A stretch of 15,591 bases of DNA from Actinomycetota bacterium (GTDB lineage: Bacteria > Actinomycetota > Thermoleophilia > Solirubrobacterales > Solirubrobacteraceae), in NCBI GenBank assembly GCA_005788585.1, contig SYBY01000067.1, positions 1 to 15,591 on the forward strand, in the 5' to 3' direction. This document shows, piece by piece, positions 6,275-14,360 of the stretch. A model generated the notes under the pieces. The model had not been told where the DNA came from and did not search any database. It saw only the letters and a list, made by a program, of their open reading frames with translations. How positions within the stretch are numbered: position 1 is the first letter of the stretch; every line of letters begins with the position of its first letter. Both the position numbers and the translations under genes were made by a program.

Positions 6275-8374
6275 TTAGGTGAAGACTCCCGAAAGGTAGG
6301 TCAGGCGTCCGCCATATGCGAGGCCCGCGATACCTACGATTACCGCCACCGCGGCGGGGCGCTGCCAACGCAGGGGAAGGCCAATGAGTGCGCCGGCTGC
6401 AAGGGCTGCCAACGGAGCCGCTGCAGTGAAGAGGTAACGGCCCTGTTCTCCTGGGACCGACCGCGGAGTTGGCGTGTAGTACGCGAAGGAGATCGCAACG
6501 ATGACCGTGATCGGGACAGCAAGCAGGAACCCAAGTTCCCAGTTCCAGGCACTGAATCGAGCGCGCGCTCTCCACAGGGCAACGATGCCCGTCGCCAGTA
6601 GCAGAGCGAGACTCACGAGGATCGCCGTGAACAAGACCTTGGGTAACAGGAACGAGTACCAGCCAAACGCGCCCCAGCCCCGGACGATGTAGATGTCGTA
6701 GAGCGGCCACGACATCAGGTAGTGCTCCTGCATGAAGGGCAGTCTCGGAAGTGCGACTTGCCAGGCGTAGGAGATCTTGCCTCCCAGCGACCCGAACATG
6801 CTGACGCCAACAGCGCCTTCACCGCCCGCAGGGCCAGGCGCTCCATCCGCAACGGTCATGCTCAGCAACGCGCGCAGGGCCACACTCGCGAGCACGAAAG
6901 CGCCGCCGATCGTTGCAGCCGCCTTCGTGGCCGGTAGGAGCTCGCGATGCCGCCATACGTAACCTGCAACTACCAACAGCGCAGGAGGGAAGAGAGCGAG
7001 ACCGGTGGCCTTCAGCAGTGGTGTAACAGCGAGCGCGACGCCGAAGCCCACGAGGACCCAAGGCGTCGGTCGACGCAACGTTCGGACGCCGAAGTAGGCG
7101 ATGAGCGCCGCTCCCGCATTGACCCCCATATCGTTGTTCACCGCTCCGGCTATGAACGAGAACATCGGATGGAGCGCGACCAGTAGGCCCGCGAGAAGCG
7201 CGAGCTCAGGGCGCCCAGGCAGCAGCTCGCGAACGATCCCAAAAGCGCTGAGCGCAACAACTACCGCCAGTAGCGCCGACAACAGTCGCGCGAGCGTCAG
7301 TTGGGCGAAGATGTCGTCGCCTCCGGCGAAGTACCCGGGTAATAGCAGCGAGTAGTACGCGGGAAGGTGCAGCCGTGTAGCCTCCGCGTACCCGCCGCCG
7401 TTATCGAGTGGATCCTGTCCAGCGATCTCGTCGTAGCGCTGGCGAGCGCTGTCGGTCCATGGCGGCCTTTGATCTGACCCACCGATGCGCGTTGGGTGGC
7501 GGAGCGCCTCCAGTGCGTAAGCGTGGCCGGTCGAGTACGCGCCCTGGGCAGTGGGAGACGAATCCGGGCGTGTCTGTCGCTCAGCGACAGACTGGAGGTA
7601 AGCGAAGTGCTCGGACTCGTCAGGGCTGTCGAATGGCAGTGTAGTCACGGCCCACGACGCAGCACTCATGAACGCGACCGCCGACAGCAGCGCCACCGCT
7701 CGACGCCCGTCGAGCCCTGCAATGACACCGACGACACTCGCGGCCAGGGCCGCGGGGAGGAGCACGAGCATCACGAACCACAGCACTGCTGGCGCAATGA
7801 ACCCAGGCCGGAACAGAGCAGCTCGTTCCATCACCTCCGGCCACTGGTCGACGAGGCTCTTCCGAGCGCCCTCCTCCGGAAGGAACAGCATCGACAGCCT
7901 CGCCTCGAGCCGTTCGCCGTCCAACCGAAGCGCCCGGTCGTTGCTCTGGAGCCGATCAGCACCGGCAATCGCGACATCGCCGCCACGCGCTCGCAGGCAG
8001 ACCGTCGCCGTAGTCGCGTTCAGCACTGGCTCGAACCAAGCTGTGAGTGCTTCGAATGCTGCGACGTCAACGGTGCTTGCTCGAGTCGTCCCCTCAGGGC
8101 TGTCGAGGGTGACGCGCACAGAGGCGGGACCCTCTGTCGGGGCCATGGCGAAGCGGACCCCGGCAGTTCCAGGCGGAACCTCGACGTCGTAGGCGCACAG
8201 CCGATCGCCCTGCGGGATCGTCGCGATAAGGCTCAGCGGCCGTACCCCGTTCCCCCCTGTGACGTATTCCCGTGGCTTCACCACGTAGGCGACAAGCAGC
8301 GCCAAGGCGACAACACCAGCGACGAGCCCCGTGAGGACCGTCGCGTTGGTTGCGACGTACTGGAGCCTCCTCAC
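6275..8374 (-). CDS. DUF2142-type multi-pass membrane protein, putative GT-C glycosyltransferase
   Basis: This is a 699-residue membrane protein. One N-terminal span (about 15-33) is followed by a soluble, beta-rich region on the outside (about 40-185, with VEVPPGTAGVRFAMAP and VCLRARGGDVAIAGADRLQ). Many hydrophobic spans follow from residue 192 to the C-terminus. The acidic motif DSPDESEH at 249-256, just after the third span, matches the PDE.xH motif of DUF2142 proteins, which resemble GT-C transferases using polyprenyl-phosphate sugars outside the membrane. The GTG at 8374 is chosen because it overlaps the upstream stop (GTGA) and has GGAGGT 6 bases upstream; the longer in-frame start at 8410 would put a glycine-rich stretch with no function before it. 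It is probably co-translated with the preceding membrane protein. A flippase or other glycan-handling role is an alternative. G+C is visibly lower than in the flanking genes. Confidence 0.85.
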   Translation of the reverse strand: MRRLQYVATNATVLTGLVAGVVALALLVAYVVKPREYVTGGNGVRPLSLIATIPQGDRLCAYDVEVPPGTAGVRFAMAPTEGPASVRVTLDSPEGTTRASTVDVAAFEALTAWFEPVLNATTATVCLRARGGDVAIAGADRLQSNDRALRLDGERLEARLSMLFLPEEGARKSLVDQWPEVMERAALFRPGFIAPAVLWFVMLVLLPAALAASVVGVIAGLDGRRAVALLSAVAFMSAASWAVTTLPFDSPDESEHFAYLQSVAERQTRPDSSPTAQGAYSTGHAYALEALRHPTRIGGSDQRPPWTDSARQRYDEIAGQDPLDNGGGYAEATRLHLPAYYSLLLPGYFAGGDDIFAQLTLARLLSALLAVVVALSAFGIVRELLPGRPELALLAGLLVALHPMFSFIAGAVNNDMGVNAGAALIAYFGVRTLRRPTPWVLVGFGVALAVTPLLKATGLALFPPALLVVAGYVWRHRELLPATKAAATIGGAFVLASVALRALLSMTVADGAPGPAGGEGAVGVSMFGSLGGKISYAWQVALPRLPFMQEHYLMSWPLYDIYIVRGWGAFGWYSFLLPKVLFTAILVSLALLLATGIVALWRARARFSAWNWELGFLLAVPITVIVAISFAYYTPTPRSVPGEQGRYLFTAAAPLAALAAGALIGLPLRWQRPAAVAVIVGIAGLAYGGRLTYLSGVFT

Positions 8375-10734
8375 GCCACCACCTCCACCCAATCCAACGG
8401 CCGCGCACACAGCTCTCGCCAGTCAGCAGCAGCCACCGCCCGCACGCTCACTGCCGGCGATTCGCCCACCAGGTACACCAACCCCAGCGGCCTGAACAAG
8501 CCACCGCTCCCCGGAGCAAGCCCCGCGCCACGACGCTCAACCGTCACCGTGTGCGGACCAGCCGCCAACTCCACCTCCCCAACCTGTTCGGCAACCCGCC
8601 GCCCAGCCAGCCGATTCCGGAGCACACCCACGGTCTCTCCATCGATCTCCACCGCGGTCGCCCGGCCGATGCTGCCCTCCAGCCATACGCCGTACCGCCC
8701 GGCCGCCGGGACTTGAAGGGAAGCGCTCGCCGAGCCGCCGCCCGCAGGAAGCGTCAGTACCGGATCGTCACGGTCTCGCCGCCAGCCGGAGGGCCTGTCA
8801 TCGCGAGCCGGGTTGACGGTCAACGCCTGCGGCGCCTCGGCGACCACAATTCTCCCGCCCGACTGCCGAGCGTTGCGGGCGACCTCGCGAGCCTGATCAC
8901 ACGACATCACCGACGACGGGCTCCGCGGGCCGTCGCCCAGAGGAATCCGTCCCAGAAGAGACGCTGGGTCGCCGGTGCGCCGCCAGACGTCGTAGTGCTC
9001 GGTCCCGCCCGCGCGCTCATACAAAGACGACGGCCGCGACCCGATCGGGCCGCGCCGGGTGATCAGCACCGGGTAGCCCGCCAAGTTCTCCGGTGTCATG
9101 CCGTCGAGGTCAGCAGCCGCCGCGCGCTGCGTCCGGTCCGTGTCGCCCGGCGACGTCACCACCAACGGCCCCCGCTCGGGCCGGGCCTCCCGCAGGAAGT
9201 ACGGGCCGAACTCCTCGAACTCCGACACGAGCACCGGGCCCTCGCCCGCCAGTTCGTCGCCGAGCTCCGCGAGCTCGGCCAGGCGGTCCTGCGGCGCGAT
9301 CGACGAGCTTCGGTAGATGAGGACATTCGAAGCCAGAACCCCGAGCAGCACAGCAGCCGCTCCGGTCAACGCGACGGCGCGGTGACGATCGAGGTGCCCG
9401 GTGATGCCGAGCATCGCGATCGTCAGGATCGCCGGCGAGACGATCACCAGCGCCTTCGCGTCCGCCCACAGGGAACCGCGGGCCAACACGAAGATCGCCC
9501 CGAGTACCATCGTCGCGCCGTACAGCAGCGGGACCCATGCGCGCCGGCCGATGCACCATGCGACACCGAAGCCCGCGGCGATCAGGACCGCGACCTCGCC
9601 GATCCGCGTCGCGATCAGCAGCGTGCCCGTCGGAGGCGTCCGGAAGTCGCCCGTCAGCCACACGCCGAGCGACTGGTCCAAAGCCAGCGCGCGCAGCAGG
9701 TTCCCTGCCTCGCCCGCCGTCGCGACCGACGTCGCCACACTCGTCGCGGTGCTCAGCAGCACCAGCGACTGGGACGCCAGGACCGCGCCGACCAGCACCA
9801 CAATGGCCGTCGGGCCCGCCAGCTCTCGCGACGACCGGCCCGCGAGCGCGGCCAGCACCAGGAAGCCGAGCACCAACGGACCCGCCCACAGCACCGCAGA
9901 TGGGCCCAGCGCGCCCACCGCAGCAGCGGCAGCCACCGTGACCGGGACCGCCGCGCGCCACTCCGCACCGGCAGCTGCAGCCGCCGGAATCGTCGCCGCC
10001 AGCGTTGCCAGCATCACGCTGACCACGACCTCCTTGATGCTGCCCTGCATCACGAAGGCCACCAGCAGCGCGGGCTGCGCGGCGACGACCGCCACCAACG
10101 CCGCCTTGCGCGCCGAGCCCAACACCGGCTGCGCGAGCCCGGCGATCGCCAGGGTCAGCAGCACCAGCATCACGCTGAGGAACGGCTGGAACAGCCACGC
10201 CAGGTCAGTGGGAACGAGGCGCGCGAGTGCGCCGAGCGCCGTCGCGCCGCCCGCCGGATAGGCGTTGTCGTCGTAGTAACTCTGGAACGCGAAGGCGTAC
10301 GCCGACGGCGGCAGGCTCGACGCGTCGCGGGCGCGCTCGGGCATCTCCTGCGCACCGGCCAGGTGCAGTGCCGTGTCGCCCAGCACGGTGTACCCGGCGA
10401 AGCTCGGCGAGCCCGTCGCCAGCACCGGCATGCTCACCACGAGGAAGACGACCAGCGCGGCGGCGCCCGCCCACTTCGCCTCCCGTAGTTCCACCACGCG
10501 CGTGCGGCCGAGGACCAAGCCTGCAACGGACGCGGCAACCACCACCCAGACCGTCGACGGCGCCGTCGCAGACGAGATCGTCGTCAGCTGCGTAAGACAC
10601 ACCAACGCCGCCCCGCCCACCGGCAGCACCAGGACGGGCGCGAGCACCCGGCCGCTGAGCCAGTCCACCAGCAGCCCGAGCCCGAGGCATGCCACGAGGG
10701 CCACCAGCGGGAAGACGATCCAGGAGAGGAACAC
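8371..10734 (-). CDS. Large multi-pass membrane protein with C-terminal extracytoplasmic beta domain, GT-C-like
   Basis: This 787-residue protein is not assignable to a named enzyme by eye. Residues 1 to about 475 are mostly hydrophobic, with roughly a dozen spans. An early loop after the third span carries GYTVLGDTALHLAGAQE (about 114-130), whose Asp and His sit where GT-C transferases hold catalytic acidic residues. A further loop contains YYDDNAYPAGG (153-163). The last about 300 residues are soluble and probably outside. They end in a carbohydrate-binding-like beta sandwich with AAGRYGVWLEGSIGRATAVE, GPHTVTVERRG and a closing CARPLDWVEVV. The GTG start at 10734 lies 35 bases after the upstream GT2 stop, with only a weak ribosome binding site. 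The stop overlaps the next gene's start. The context suggests that it transfers a sugar made by the upstream GT2 onto a surface glycan or protein; this is inference. Confidence 0.82.
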   Translation of the reverse strand: MFLSWIVFPLVALVACLGLGLLVDWLSGRVLAPVLVLPVGGAALVCLTQLTTISSATAPSTVWVVVAASVAGLVLGRTRVVELREAKWAGAAALVVFLVVSMPVLATGSPSFAGYTVLGDTALHLAGAQEMPERARDASSLPPSAYAFAFQSYYDDNAYPAGGATALGALARLVPTDLAWLFQPFLSVMLVLLTLAIAGLAQPVLGSARKAALVAVVAAQPALLVAFVMQGSIKEVVVSVMLATLAATIPAAAAAGAEWRAAVPVTVAAAAAVGALGPSAVLWAGPLVLGFLVLAALAGRSSRELAGPTAIVVLVGAVLASQSLVLLSTATSVATSVATAGEAGNLLRALALDQSLGVWLTGDFRTPPTGTLLIATRIGEVAVLIAAGFGVAWCIGRRAWVPLLYGATMVLGAIFVLARGSLWADAKALVIVSPAILTIAMLGITGHLDRHRAVALTGAAAVLLGVLASNVLIYRSSSIAPQDRLAELAELGDELAGEGPVLVSEFEEFGPYFLREARPERGPLVVTSPGDTDRTQRAAAADLDGMTPENLAGYPVLITRRGPIGSRPSSLYERAGGTEHYDVWRRTGDPASLLGRIPLGDGPRSPSSVMSCDQAREVARNARQSGGRIVVAEAPQALTVNPARDDRPSGWRRDRDDPVLTLPAGGGSASASLQVPAAGRYGVWLEGSIGRATAVEIDGETVGVLRNRLAGRRVAEQVGEVELAAGPHTVTVERRGAGLAPGSGGLFRPLGLVYLVGESPAVSVRAVAAADWRELCARPLDWVEVVA
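8381..8386 (-). promoter_or_regulatory. Strong Shine-Dalgarno site for the GTG start at 8374
   Basis: The minus strand reads GGAGGT, six bases before GTG at 8374-8372. It lies inside the last codons of the upstream gene, whose stop overlaps the start codon. It is the best ribosome binding site in the window and fixes the start, indicating reinitiation or coupled translation. Confidence 0.7.
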
Positions 10735-10769
10735 GACGGGCTATCCGCTGGCCGCGCGGGCCACGGGGT

Positions 10770-11951
10770 CTACGTGCGTCGCAGCCCGAGGATGCTCAAC
10801 AGGAACGATGCGAAGAACACCTGGGTCCCGATGATCACCAGTGTCGCGGCGAGCACGGCCAGGCGCTCCTCGGAGAGCTGACCGAAGCCGCGCTCGATCC
10901 ACGTCCCGATGATCCACGCGGCGAGGATGAACCCGAGGCCCGCGATCGCGATGCCGAGCGTGAGCCCGTGCTCCAGGCGGAAACGCTCACGCATGCGGTC
11001 GAACCACGGGTCCTTGTCGTTCATGAAGTACGCGCCGTACGCGTGGGCACACAGCCCCATGGACACGACCTGCGTGCCGACGATCATCAGCAGCGAGCCC
11101 GCGACCATGGAGTGCAGCTGCCACTCGCGGCCGAACACCGGGACCTCGAACACGGAGATCAGCGCCACGACGACGCCGAGCGCCAGGAGCGTGAGCCCCG
11201 GGATGACGAACAGGTGCGTCGGGCTGTGGACCAGCAGGAAGCGCAGGTGCCGCCAGCCGTCACGGAAGCTCGAGAGCTTCGACTCGCCGGCCCGCGGGTG
11301 GTACTCGATGGGGAACTCGCGGATATCGAGGTTCTCCTTGCTCGCCCGGATGACCATCTCCGAGGCGAACTCCATGCCGGTCGTCCGCAGGTCGAGCTGC
11401 GGGAGGACATCGCGGCGCAACGCACGCATGCCGCAGTGCGCGTCGCGGATGCCGGTGCGGAAGAAGAGGTTGAGGATGCCGCTGAGGATCGGGTTGCCGA
11501 CGTAGCGGTGCAGCCACGGCATCGCACCCGGCTGGATGTTGTCCATCCGGTCGCCCATGACGAGCTGCGCGCCGTCGTCGAGCTGGGCGACGAACCGGGG
11601 GATCTCGGCGAAGTCGTACGTGAGGTCGGCGTCCAGCATCACGATGTACTCGCCGCGGGCGGCGGCGAAGCCCGCGAGGTACGCGCTGCCGTAGCCGCGG
11701 CGCGGTTCGTGGATGACGCGGGCGCCCGCGGCGGCGGCGCGCTCGGCGCTGCGGTCGTCCGACGCGTTGTCGGCCACGATGACCTCGCCGGACAGCCCGG
11801 CGTCGTCGAGGGCGGTCAGCGCGCGGCTGACGCATTCCTCGATGTGCTCTTCCTCGTTCAGGCAGGGAATGACCACCGAGACTCGCGGAGTCGGCGTGCC
11901 AGCTTCACGGAGGCTCTCCGCAATGCCCGGTTCCTGGTGCGTGGTGCTCAC
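10770..11951 (-). CDS. Polyprenyl-phosphate glycosyltransferase-like GT2 with C-terminal membrane spans
   Basis: This is a 393-residue inverting GT2 enzyme of the dolichyl/polyprenyl-phosphate mannose or glucose synthase type. It would charge polyprenyl phosphate with a sugar at the cytoplasmic face. The GT-A core runs from VSVVIPCLNEEEH (24-36), through the nucleotide-binding ADNASDD (60-66), to the metal-binding DADLTYD (107-113). GIRDAHCGMRALRR (167-180) and GMEFASEMV (192-200) are typical of the family. Four hydrophobic C-terminal segments (about 265-390) probably anchor it. The only start is GTG at 11951, leaving about 22 residues before the core; I see no clear ribosome binding site. 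It heads the minus-strand run with two polytopic proteins behind it, fitting a donor synthase feeding outside-face GT-C enzymes. Which sugar is used cannot be read. Confidence 0.9.
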   Translation of the reverse strand: MSTTHQEPGIAESLREAGTPTPRVSVVIPCLNEEEHIEECVSRALTALDDAGLSGEVIVADNASDDRSAERAAAAGARVIHEPRRGYGSAYLAGFAAARGEYIVMLDADLTYDFAEIPRFVAQLDDGAQLVMGDRMDNIQPGAMPWLHRYVGNPILSGILNLFFRTGIRDAHCGMRALRRDVLPQLDLRTTGMEFASEMVIRASKENLDIREFPIEYHPRAGESKLSSFRDGWRHLRFLLVHSPTHLFVIPGLTLLALGVVVALISVFEVPVFGREWQLHSMVAGSLLMIVGTQVVSMGLCAHAYGAYFMNDKDPWFDRMRERFRLEHGLTLGIAIAGLGFILAAWIIGTWIERGFGQLSEERLAVLAATLVIIGTQVFFASFLLSILGLRRT

Positions 11952-12047
11952 GGAAGACGGTGCGTGGTTCGGGTCTCGGCCCTCATGGCCAGTCCCGGTG
12001 CTTCAACGGCCGCGGACGCAGAAAGTCGCGGCGTACTGTCGTCGAGG

Positions 12048-12071
12048 CTATCGGATCGGTCCGAGGGATAG
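12048..12071. repeat. Imperfect inverted repeat overlapping a putative -10 box
   Basis: TCGGA at 12051-12055 pairs with TCCGA at 12060-12064 across a TCGG loop, and the outer CTA/TAG flanks (12048-12050 and 12069-12071) extend the symmetry with three unpaired G on one side. The right end overlaps the TAGCCT box. It could be an operator or a short hairpin. Chance dyads of this size are common in GC-rich DNA. Confidence 0.3.
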
Positions 12072-12074
12072 CCT
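12069..12074 (+). promoter_or_regulatory. Putative -10 box (TAGCCT) of a leaderless transcript
   Basis: TAGCCT fits the actinobacterial TANNNT -10 consensus. It ends 8 bases before the GTG at 12083, about where transcription would begin at or next to the start codon. No recognisable -35 lies 16-19 bases upstream. No well-spaced ribosome binding site is present: the only GAGGG (12063-12067 region) is too far from the GTG and lies in front of the box. Confidence 0.35.
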
Positions 12075-12082
12075 GCCCGCGC

Positions 12083-13258
12083 GTGAGCCCGCCCGACCGC
12101 CCGCTGCGCATCTGCCTGGTCTACGACTGCCTGTACCCGTGGACCGTGGGGGGCGCCGAGCACTGGTACCGCCAGTTCGCCGAGGGTCTCGCCGCCGCCG
12201 GGCACGAGGTCACGTACCTGACGCGGAGGCAGTGGGGCAAGGATGACGCGCCGGCGCTCCCGGGCATCAACGTCATCGCTGTCTCCAAGCGCGAGCCGCT
12301 GTACACCGACGACGGACGGCGGCGCATCATGGAGGCCGTCCGGTTCGGCGCCGGCGTGCTGCGCCACCTGCGCCGGAACCCAGGCCGCTACGACGTGGTG
12401 CACACCGCCGCGTTCCCCTACTTCAGCCTGCTCGCCGCCCGGGTCGCCGCCCGCAACGACGACTTCCGCCTCGTCGTGGACTGGCACGAGGTGTGGACGC
12501 TCGGCTACTGGCAGGAGTACCTCGGCCCGCTCGGCGGCCACGTTGGCTACCGCATCCAGCGCGCGTGCATCCGGGTCCCGCAGCACGCCAACTGCTACGC
12601 CCAGCTCCACGTCGAACGGCTTCGAGACGAAGGGCTGCAGGGGCCGATCCGGCTCATCGAGGGGATGTACACCGGCGACATGGATCCCAAGCCCGTGCGC
12701 GATGCCGACCCGCTCGTGATCTTCGCCGGGCGGCACATCCCCGAGAAGCGCGTGCCCGCGCTGGTGCCCGCGCTGGTCGAGGCGCGCAAGCACCTGCCCG
12801 ACCTCCAGGGACTCATCTTCGGCGACGGGCCCGAGCGGCTGGAGGTGCGCCGGCAGATCGCCGAGCACCACGCGGCTGAGTGGCTGTCCGCGCCCGGGTT
12901 CGTCGAGTCCGCAGTGCTCGACAGCGCCATGGGTCGCGCGATCTGCGTCGTCCTCCCGTCGCGGCGCGAGGGCTACGGGATGATCGTCATCGAGGCCGCC
13001 GCGTACGGGACACCGAGCGTCGTCGTCGACGACCCCGACAACGCCGCGACCGAGCGCATCGAGGAGGGTGTCAACGGCTTCATCGCCCCGTCGGTCGAAC
13101 CGGCGGACCTGGCGGCGGCGATCGTCCGGATCGCGCAGGAGGGTCGTCCGCTGCGCGATCGAACGTCCGCGTGGTTCACCGAGCACGCGGCGTCGCTGTC
13201 GCTCGAGGGCTCGATGCAGCAGCTGCTCGACGACTACGCCGAGAGCGCGCGGCGGTAG
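12083..13258 (+). CDS. GT4-family glycosyltransferase
   Basis: This is a 391-residue retaining GT-B enzyme that would add a sugar from a nucleotide-sugar donor to a lipid-linked glycan in the cytoplasm. The N-terminal domain opens with LRICLVYDCLYPWTVGGAEHW (residues 8-28), the glycine-rich acceptor-side motif. The C-terminal domain has VIFAGRHIPEKRVPALVPAL near 213-232 and the family's EX7E motif as EGYGMIVIE (E296 to E304), followed by GTPSVVVDD. The GTG at 12083 is chosen because homology-like sequence begins just after it and a promoter-like box sits 8 bases upstream; an in-frame start at 11960 adds 41 residues of unrelated basic sequence. It is transcribed alone, divergent from the GT2 gene, and its last 25 bases overlap the convergent GT4 gene. 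Donor and acceptor are unknown. Confidence 0.9.
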   Translation: MSPPDRPLRICLVYDCLYPWTVGGAEHWYRQFAEGLAAAGHEVTYLTRRQWGKDDAPALPGINVIAVSKREPLYTDDGRRRIMEAVRFGAGVLRHLRRNPGRYDVVHTAAFPYFSLLAARVAARNDDFRLVVDWHEVWTLGYWQEYLGPLGGHVGYRIQRACIRVPQHANCYAQLHVERLRDEGLQGPIRLIEGMYTGDMDPKPVRDADPLVIFAGRHIPEKRVPALVPALVEARKHLPDLQGLIFGDGPERLEVRRQIAEHHAAEWLSAPGFVESAVLDSAMGRAICVVLPSRREGYGMIVIEAAAYGTPSVVVDDPDNAATERIEEGVNGFIAPSVEPADLAAAIVRIAQEGRPLRDRTSAWFTEHAASLSLEGSMQQLLDDYAESARR

Positions 13259-14352
13259 CTCGCCAGGCAGCCCTCGGCGGTCGCGCGCCAGGTGAAGCGC
13301 GCGGACTGCTCGTGGCCGCGGCGGATGAGGTCGGCGGCCAGCTCGGGCTCGGCCAGCACCCGGCCGATCGCCGCGGCGATGGCGGCGGGATCCTCCGGAT
13401 CGGCCAGCAGCGCGGCGTCGCCCGCCACCTCGGCCAGGGATGACCGGGCGCTGCAGACGACAGGCACGCCGCGCATCATCGCCTCGAGCACCGGCAGCCC
13501 AAATCCCTCGTAGAGCGAAGGGAACGCGACGCACGCTGCGGCGGCCAGGAGACCCTCCAGTGCGGCGTCCTCCATCCAGCCGAGGAAGAGCACGTCGCCG
13601 GTGATCTGCAGCCGCGCGGCCTCAGCACGCAGCTCGGCTTCGTGCTCGGTGGCGTAGCCCGGCAGCACCAGCAACGGGCGCGGTGCGGCCAGCAACGCGT
13701 GGGCCTGCAACAGACGGATGAGGTTCTTGTGCGGGCGCTTCGCCGACGTGCTGACCACGAGCGGGCGGTCACCCAGGTGCAGGCGGGCGCGCAGGTCGGC
13801 CTCAGGCTCGGGCGCCGACCGCGGCGGCCGGGCCGCGAGGGGCACGACGTCGACCCGGTCGGCAGGGATCTTCAGCAGCTCGACGATGTCGTCACGCGTG
13901 GCCTGCGAGTCGGCGATCACGCGGTCCGACCGGCGTGCCGCCAGCGGGACCAGCGCCTTCATCCCCATCGCCCGCAGGCCGAAGTGCGCCTCGGGGAAGT
14001 GCTTGTAGATGAGGTCGTGGATCGTCACGACCCGCTTGAAGCCACCACGCGCCGGGCCGGTGCTGCCGAGCGAGTGGACGAGGTCGCACCCCACGCCGCC
14101 GGCCAGCCGCGGCAGCAGGAGCTGTTCGCCGCGGACCCACTGCACACGGTTGCGTGCCTGGACCGGCACGACCACGTGCTCCATGGCGTCGTGCCACGGC
14201 CCGTCCGCCACGGCGGCCTCCTCGTTGACGAACGCGGTGAAGCGCACGTCGGGCGCGGCGGCGACGAGCTCGGGCAGCAGCTCACGCGCCGCGACCTCCA
14301 TGCCGCCGGTGTCCCCCGGAACGAGGAAGACGAGATTCAGGCCGATGTGCAT
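13234..14352 (-). CDS. GT4-family glycosyltransferase, mannosyl/rhamnosyltransferase-like
   Basis: This 372-residue retaining GT-B transferase begins MHIGLNLVFLVPGDTGGMEVA, with the GGME acceptor-loop motif. The middle contains VVTIHDLIYKHFPE and the inter-domain MKALVPLAARRSDRVIADSQ, both typical of GT4 enzymes. The donor-binding domain has STSAKRPHKNLIRLL and the EX7E pair in EGFGLPVLE (E282 to E290), then SLAEVAGDAALLADPEDPAA. The ATG at 14352 is preferred over longer in-frame starts because the beta-strand that opens the fold starts right there and the gene then follows the upstream paralogue by only 8 bases. Upstream and downstream minus-strand GT4 genes look like products of a tandem duplication. 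Its tail overlaps the convergent GT4 gene by 25 bases. The linkage made is not predictable by eye. Confidence 0.9.
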   Translation of the reverse strand: MHIGLNLVFLVPGDTGGMEVAARELLPELVAAAPDVRFTAFVNEEAAVADGPWHDAMEHVVVPVQARNRVQWVRGEQLLLPRLAGGVGCDLVHSLGSTGPARGGFKRVVTIHDLIYKHFPEAHFGLRAMGMKALVPLAARRSDRVIADSQATRDDIVELLKIPADRVDVVPLAARPPRSAPEPEADLRARLHLGDRPLVVSTSAKRPHKNLIRLLQAHALLAAPRPLLVLPGYATEHEAELRAEAARLQITGDVLFLGWMEDAALEGLLAAAACVAFPSLYEGFGLPVLEAMMRGVPVVCSARSSLAEVAGDAALLADPEDPAAIAAAIGRVLAEPELAADLIRRGHEQSARFTWRATAEGCLASYRRALSA

Positions 14353-14360
14353 CAGGGAAG

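Larger units (their letters stand above)
11952..12082. promoter_or_regulatory. Divergent intergenic region between the GT2 and GT4 genes
   Basis: These 131 bases separate two divergent genes and must hold promoters for both unless transcription comes from further away. The + side contains an imperfect dyad at 12048-12071 and a TAGCCT box at 12069-12074. On the minus side I see no clear -10 element or ribosome binding site before the GTG at 11951. A + strand frame is open from 11960, but the translated sequence (RGRRKSRRTVVEA) does not resemble a GT4 N-terminus. Confidence 0.55.

Noticed and set aside
8350..10488. 712-residue open frame on the + strand
   Set aside because: It is opposite the large membrane protein gene, is dominated by Arg/His/Gln/Ala with no fold-like pattern, and is explained by the high G+C of the third codon position of the real gene.
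10689..12071. 460-residue open frame on the + strand
   Set aside because: It is antisense to the polyprenyl-phosphate GT2, whose catalytic motifs are intact; the shadow frame is rich in Arg, Glu and His with no domain.
11948..13534. 528-residue open frame on the - strand
   Set aside because: It runs opposite the + strand GT4 gene, which has intact family motifs, and shows typical shadow composition.
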